Assembly: GCF_028548475.1 (NCBI RefSeq)
Contig: NZ_JAQQLE010000005.1
Span: 1-64,000, forward strand
Direction: 5' to 3'
DNA length: 64,000 nt
From: Vogesella margarita
GTDB taxonomy: Bacteria; Pseudomonadota; Gammaproteobacteria; Burkholderiales; Chromobacteriaceae
The notes under the pieces are model-generated. The model made no database searches. It was not told the origin of the DNA and saw only the letters and a program-made list of their open reading frames with translations. Both the position numbers and the translations under genes were made by a program. Below, in pieces: positions 61,612 through 64,000 of the stretch. How positions within the stretch are numbered: the stretch's first letter is position 1; every line of letters begins with the position of its first letter.

Positions 61612-62361
61612 GTGTCGCATATCCCTCTCCCTTTTCTCAGCTTCGCTGCTGACATATTGGCCGATACCAACCGAGGCTTGAGTGGAAACGAAGTTGTGAA
61701 AACCTTTAACGCTTACGCCGTCGAATACAATATCAATATCCCTCATGCAACGTATCCGTTTGAGGCCCCAAATAAGCGAACTGCACTGCTAGAAAATCTG
61801 AAGTGTTTCCCCCCTTCTCTTCAGTTCAAAATTATTAGAGAGCTATGTGATCACCGAACCTTCTTACTGAAGCAATATGATGATCTGAAATCGCTAAAGG
61901 TAAAATTAGTCTCCCAATTCGCGCACCTCGCACCAAAAGACGAGTTTTCCAAGCTTAACGAGACACTCATCGAAGAAACACGCCACTGGCTCGACAGCTT
62001 CCCTAATGCACTAGATTTGTACCTGCAAGCAATTCACAAATACAAACACGGAATATTTAGCAGAAACTTGCTTGATGATCTCCGACTTAGCTTGGAGCTA
62101 TTACTGAAAAGTGTTTTCAAGAACGACAAGTCTCTCGAAAATCAACTCGGCAATGTCGGAAATTTCGTTAGTGAAGCCGGTGGCTCGAAAGAGTTCTCAA
62201 ACATGTTTTCGAAGCTAATCGACTACTACGCGAAATATCAAAACACATATATCAAACACGACGATGCTGTGGTGGAGGAAGAAATCGAATTTGTGTTTGA
62301 AATTTCGTCATCTTTTATGCGCCATATAATTCGGCTTCATGCAAAATCACCAAGCCTCTAA
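61612..62361 (+). CDS. AbiJ/HEPN-like abortive-infection-type protein
   Basis: 249 residues from a GTG start (AGAGG upstream, loosely spaced). The N-terminal LSFAADILADTNRGLSGNEV and APNKRTALLENLKCFPPSLQ resemble the AbiJ N-terminal domain (NKR near 54-56). The C-terminal half (about 140-245) has SRNLLDDLRLSLELLLKSVF, NDKSLENQLGN, YYAKYQNTYIKHDDAVVEEE and EIEFVFEISSSFMRHIIRL, as in HEPN-fold domains of Abi proteins. HEPN domains are often RNases, but the canonical R-x4-H motif is not clear here (N211...KH215-216 instead). The gene is strongly AT-rich, contains no uptake-like word, and is a likely acquisition. Confidence 0.6.
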   Translation: MSHIPLPFLSFAADILADTNRGLSGNEVVKTFNAYAVEYNINIPHATYPFEAPNKRTALLENLKCFPPSLQFKIIRELCDHRTFLLKQYDDLKSLKVKLVSQFAHLAPKDEFSKLNETLIEETRHWLDSFPNALDLYLQAIHKYKHGIFSRNLLDDLRLSLELLLKSVFKNDKSLENQLGNVGNFVSEAGGSKEFSNMFSKLIDYYAKYQNTYIKHDDAVVEEEIEFVFEISSSFMRHIIRLHAKSPSL

Positions 62362-63058
62362 CATGGCACTCACCTCGCTCCCTTCTGTCGCTGGACGCTG
62401 CACGATAAGGCCGCGCGCACGGTAGGTTAGGCTGAGCTTGCGAAGCCCAGCGTTTACCGCGACTGAATACGCAAGGTTGGCCGCAAGCCGTCACGGGTTT
62501 ACGGCCAACCTTCGTTTTGTCTGGTATGTCCGCTACGCGGATGATGATTTACCTTGCCGGTTTCGCCGGTGACTGAGCGAGGCAAGCGCAGCGTCGCGAA
62601 GGAATGAACGAGGAAGGGGGATACCGCATCCCCCTTTCCGATCCCCGCTCTTCCCGAAGGCGCACGAATTCCCGTGAAAACTATCGCCATCCCGGCGCCG
62701 CCCATACGCTGCGCTCAAAAGAGGGCGGCTTGTTTCCGGGCTGGCGACAGTTTCCACGGCTTGCACCAACGGGACGGGTACGTCGCCCCGGTTCTGGCTG
62801 GCGATACGGCCGATCCCGTTACCGTAGGTCGGGTTAGCGCAGCGTAACCCGACATGCCTGCGGCCAACCTTGGTGCTTTTTGCTGTCGTGCTGTTCATGA
62901 CCGATACCGCTTGGCCTTTGTCCGTGCCTTCCGTGTGTTTCCGTGGCAAAAAAACAGAACGCTTCGTCGCGGCAAGGTTGGCCGCAAGCCTTGCCTCTCC
63001 TCCCCCGCCCCGCTACCGTAACGCCACCACTTCCCTCGATTACCCCCAAGGACCCCCG
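62362..63058. other. 697-bp non-coding region holding copy B of a dispersed repeat
   Basis: No credible gene. It holds copy B of the repeat (62427-62860). It also has an inverted uptake-like pair (62472-62515), a GTCGGGTTA-N8-TAACCCGAC palindrome (62828-62853), and single uptake-like words at 62859-62872 and 62973-62988. Confidence 0.6.
62427..62860. repeat. Dispersed non-coding repeat, copy B
   Basis: Same order of units as at 27299-27700: a GGCTGAG.../...GCCCAGC-type palindrome and GTTTACCGC, an inverted uptake-like pair, the hairpin GGGGGAT-ACCGC-ATCCCCC (62616-62634), then a conserved block of 99 nt (62653-62751). By hand comparison the block differs from copy A at roughly ten positions plus one base of length. 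Confidence 0.75.
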
Positions 63059-63667
63059 ATGAGCGATACCTCCGATTTCTGGAATACCCGTTTTGCCGTC
63101 AGCGAATTCATCTATGGCGAGGCGCCGAATGATTTTCTGCGCGAGCAGGCGCCGCGGCTGGCGCCGGGCAGCCGTGTGCTGAGTCTGGGCGAAGGCGAAG
63201 GCCGCAATGCGCTGTTTTTGGCCAAACTGGGTCATGCGCTGACGGCGGTGGATGCGTCGCACGCGGGGTTGGCCAAGTTGCTGGCGCGCGCGTCGGCGGC
63301 CGGGGTGGATATCACCGTGGTGCTGGCCGACCTGGCGCGCTATCAGCCGGGCGAGGCGCAGTTCGACGCGGTGGTGTCGGTGTTCTGCCACCTGCCGTCG
63401 GCCTTGCGCCGCGTGGTGATGGCGCGCGCGATTGCGGCGTTGAAACCGGGCGGGCTGCTGATCATGGAGGGCTACACCCCGCGCCAGCTGGCGTTTAACA
63501 CCGGCGGGCCGAAGGATGCGGACATGCTGCTGGAGGCCGACATCGTGCGCGACGAGCTGGCGGGGCTGGAGTTGCTGCACTTCACCGAGCTGGAGCGCGA
63601 GGTGGTCGAGGGCAGCTACCACACCGGCCGCGCCAGCGTGCTGCAGGTGGTGGCGCGCAAGCCCTAA
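63059..63667 (+). CDS. SAM-dependent class I methyltransferase (TehB-like)
   Basis: 202 residues from ATG 63059. FWNTRFAVSEFIYGEAPNDF is the typical start of small TehB-like methyltransferases. RVLSLGEGEGRNALFLAKLG is SAM motif I, ALTAVDASHAGLAKLLARA follows, and AVVSVFCHLPSALRRVVMAR and LKPGGLLIMEGYTPRQL are motifs IV-VI. The substrate is unknown; relatives act on tellurite, thiols or small metabolites. It is followed by a palindromic uptake-like pair at 63673-63692. Confidence 0.88.
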   Translation: MSDTSDFWNTRFAVSEFIYGEAPNDFLREQAPRLAPGSRVLSLGEGEGRNALFLAKLGHALTAVDASHAGLAKLLARASAAGVDITVVLADLARYQPGEAQFDAVVSVFCHLPSALRRVVMARAIAALKPGGLLIMEGYTPRQLAFNTGGPKDADMLLEADIVRDELAGLELLHFTELEREVVEGSYHTGRASVLQVVARKP

Positions 63668-63672
63668 ACCAT

Positions 63673-63692
63673 TGCGGCCAACGTTGGCCGCA
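63673..63692. repeat. Perfect 20-bp palindrome of two uptake-like words
   Basis: TGCGGCCAACGTTGGCCGCA, identical to 33376-33395, 6 bp after the methyltransferase stop. Confidence 0.8.
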
Positions 63693-63869
63693 GTGCGGCG
63701 CCCTCCTTTCGCCCGCCCCCAGGCCATGCCCGCGTAATATCACGCCGCCGCGCGGCAAGCGGCACGCCGCCGCGCACTCCATGTACTAAGGTTAAGAATC
63801 AGCCGGCCATTTTATGGGGTAGAGCCACGCAGGTGGCCGGTCGGCAAGTGATGGCACGGGGAGAGGTCT

Positions 63870-64000
63870 ATGCCGGACGAGCTGAATTTCCAGTACATGA
63901 TCGACACCTTGCAGGGCGCCTTCATCATGGCGGACAGCGCCGACATGACGGTGATGGCAGCCAACCAGCTGGCGTCGATCCAGCTGGGGCTGCCGCTGTC
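63870..64000 (+). CDS. Start of an unidentified gene (truncated by the window edge)
   Basis: GAGAGG at 63861-63866 precedes ATG 63870. The frame MPDELNFQYMIDTLQGAFIM continues through ADSADMTVMAANQLASIQLG to the edge without a stop. The style (a short helix, then a small strand-rich segment with AANQLA) resembles the start of a PAS-type sensory protein, but only 43 residues are visible. An upstream 7-bp inverted repeat CCGGCCA/TGGCCGG (63803-63840) lies in the leader. Confidence 0.55.
   Translation, partial: MPDELNFQYMIDTLQGAFIMADSADMTVMAANQLASIQLGLPL

Noticed and set aside
63780-63869. Leader before the last gene examined as a c-di-GMP (GEMM) riboswitch because of GAGCCACGCAGGTGG
   Set aside because: The order and loop motifs of GEMM are not present; only a 7-bp inverted repeat could be supported.

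Overview
The window is GC-rich bacterial DNA (about two thirds G+C) from a betaproteobacterium. The gene content suggests Neisseriales, probably Chromobacteriaceae near Vogesella or Chromobacterium: feoAB with a small Cys-rich partner, rpe/gph/trpE, an acs-DUF294-exonuclease cluster and a late cobalamin operon. The genus is inference, not a measurement.

Layout. 1-11.4 kb is an accessory stretch: an IS3-type transposase tail, a decapitated hydrolase, three NAD(P)-dependent oxidoreductases, a complete RND efflux system (adaptor, permease, outer-membrane factor, TetR repressor with two matching operators) and an AT-rich lone gene with a class III cyclase-like fold. 11.5-15.6 kb holds an Lrp regulator, an acetylpolyamine-deacetylase-like enzyme, an ornithine cyclodeaminase and a branched-chain amino acid binding lipoprotein, which together look like an amino acid/polyamine catabolic set. 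15.8-21.5 kb has a DsbA-like protein coupled to an unusual metallo-beta-lactamase-fold protein, a LysR regulator and feoA-feoB plus a 54-residue Cys-rich membrane protein. 21.7-24.0 kb is a coupled pair, BtaA-like (DUF3419) plus a GNAT-like protein, that may make a modified homoserine lipid. 24.1-34.0 kb carries a peptide-binding protein, an EAL/HDOD regulator, gamma-glutamyltranspeptidase and RNA-modification genes. 34.4-51.9 kb has acs with its putative regulators, an Atm1-like ABC exporter, apaG, rpe, gph and trpE with a possible Trp leader peptide, a Card1/DUF1887-type nuclease and a PepSY membrane protein. 52.0-61.5 kb is a cobalamin-riboswitch-led operon: btuC, btuD, cobO, cobB, cobD, a small membrane protein, cobC, btuF, a signal-less BtuF paralogue and cobQ. 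61.6-62.4 kb is an AT-rich insertion with an AbiJ/HEPN-like gene. The window ends in a methyltransferase and the start of an unidentified gene.

Three layers of non-coding structure overlie this. (1) A 9-10 bp word, core GTTGGCCGC within AAGGTTGGCCGCAAG, occurs about 48 times on the two strands by hand count, against one or two expected from composition. It is often found as inverted pairs at gene ends, exactly like a DNA uptake sequence, but it is unlike the known Neisseriaceae dialects. (2) A roughly 400 bp non-coding repeat occurs twice (27.3 and 62.4 kb) and contains a conserved block of about 100 nt. (3) A roughly 150 bp element with inverted ends occurs three times, each copy beginning in the stop codon of the preceding gene. 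The uptake-like word is sparse in the first 11 kb and absent from the 61.5-62.4 kb island, supporting the view that these parts were acquired.
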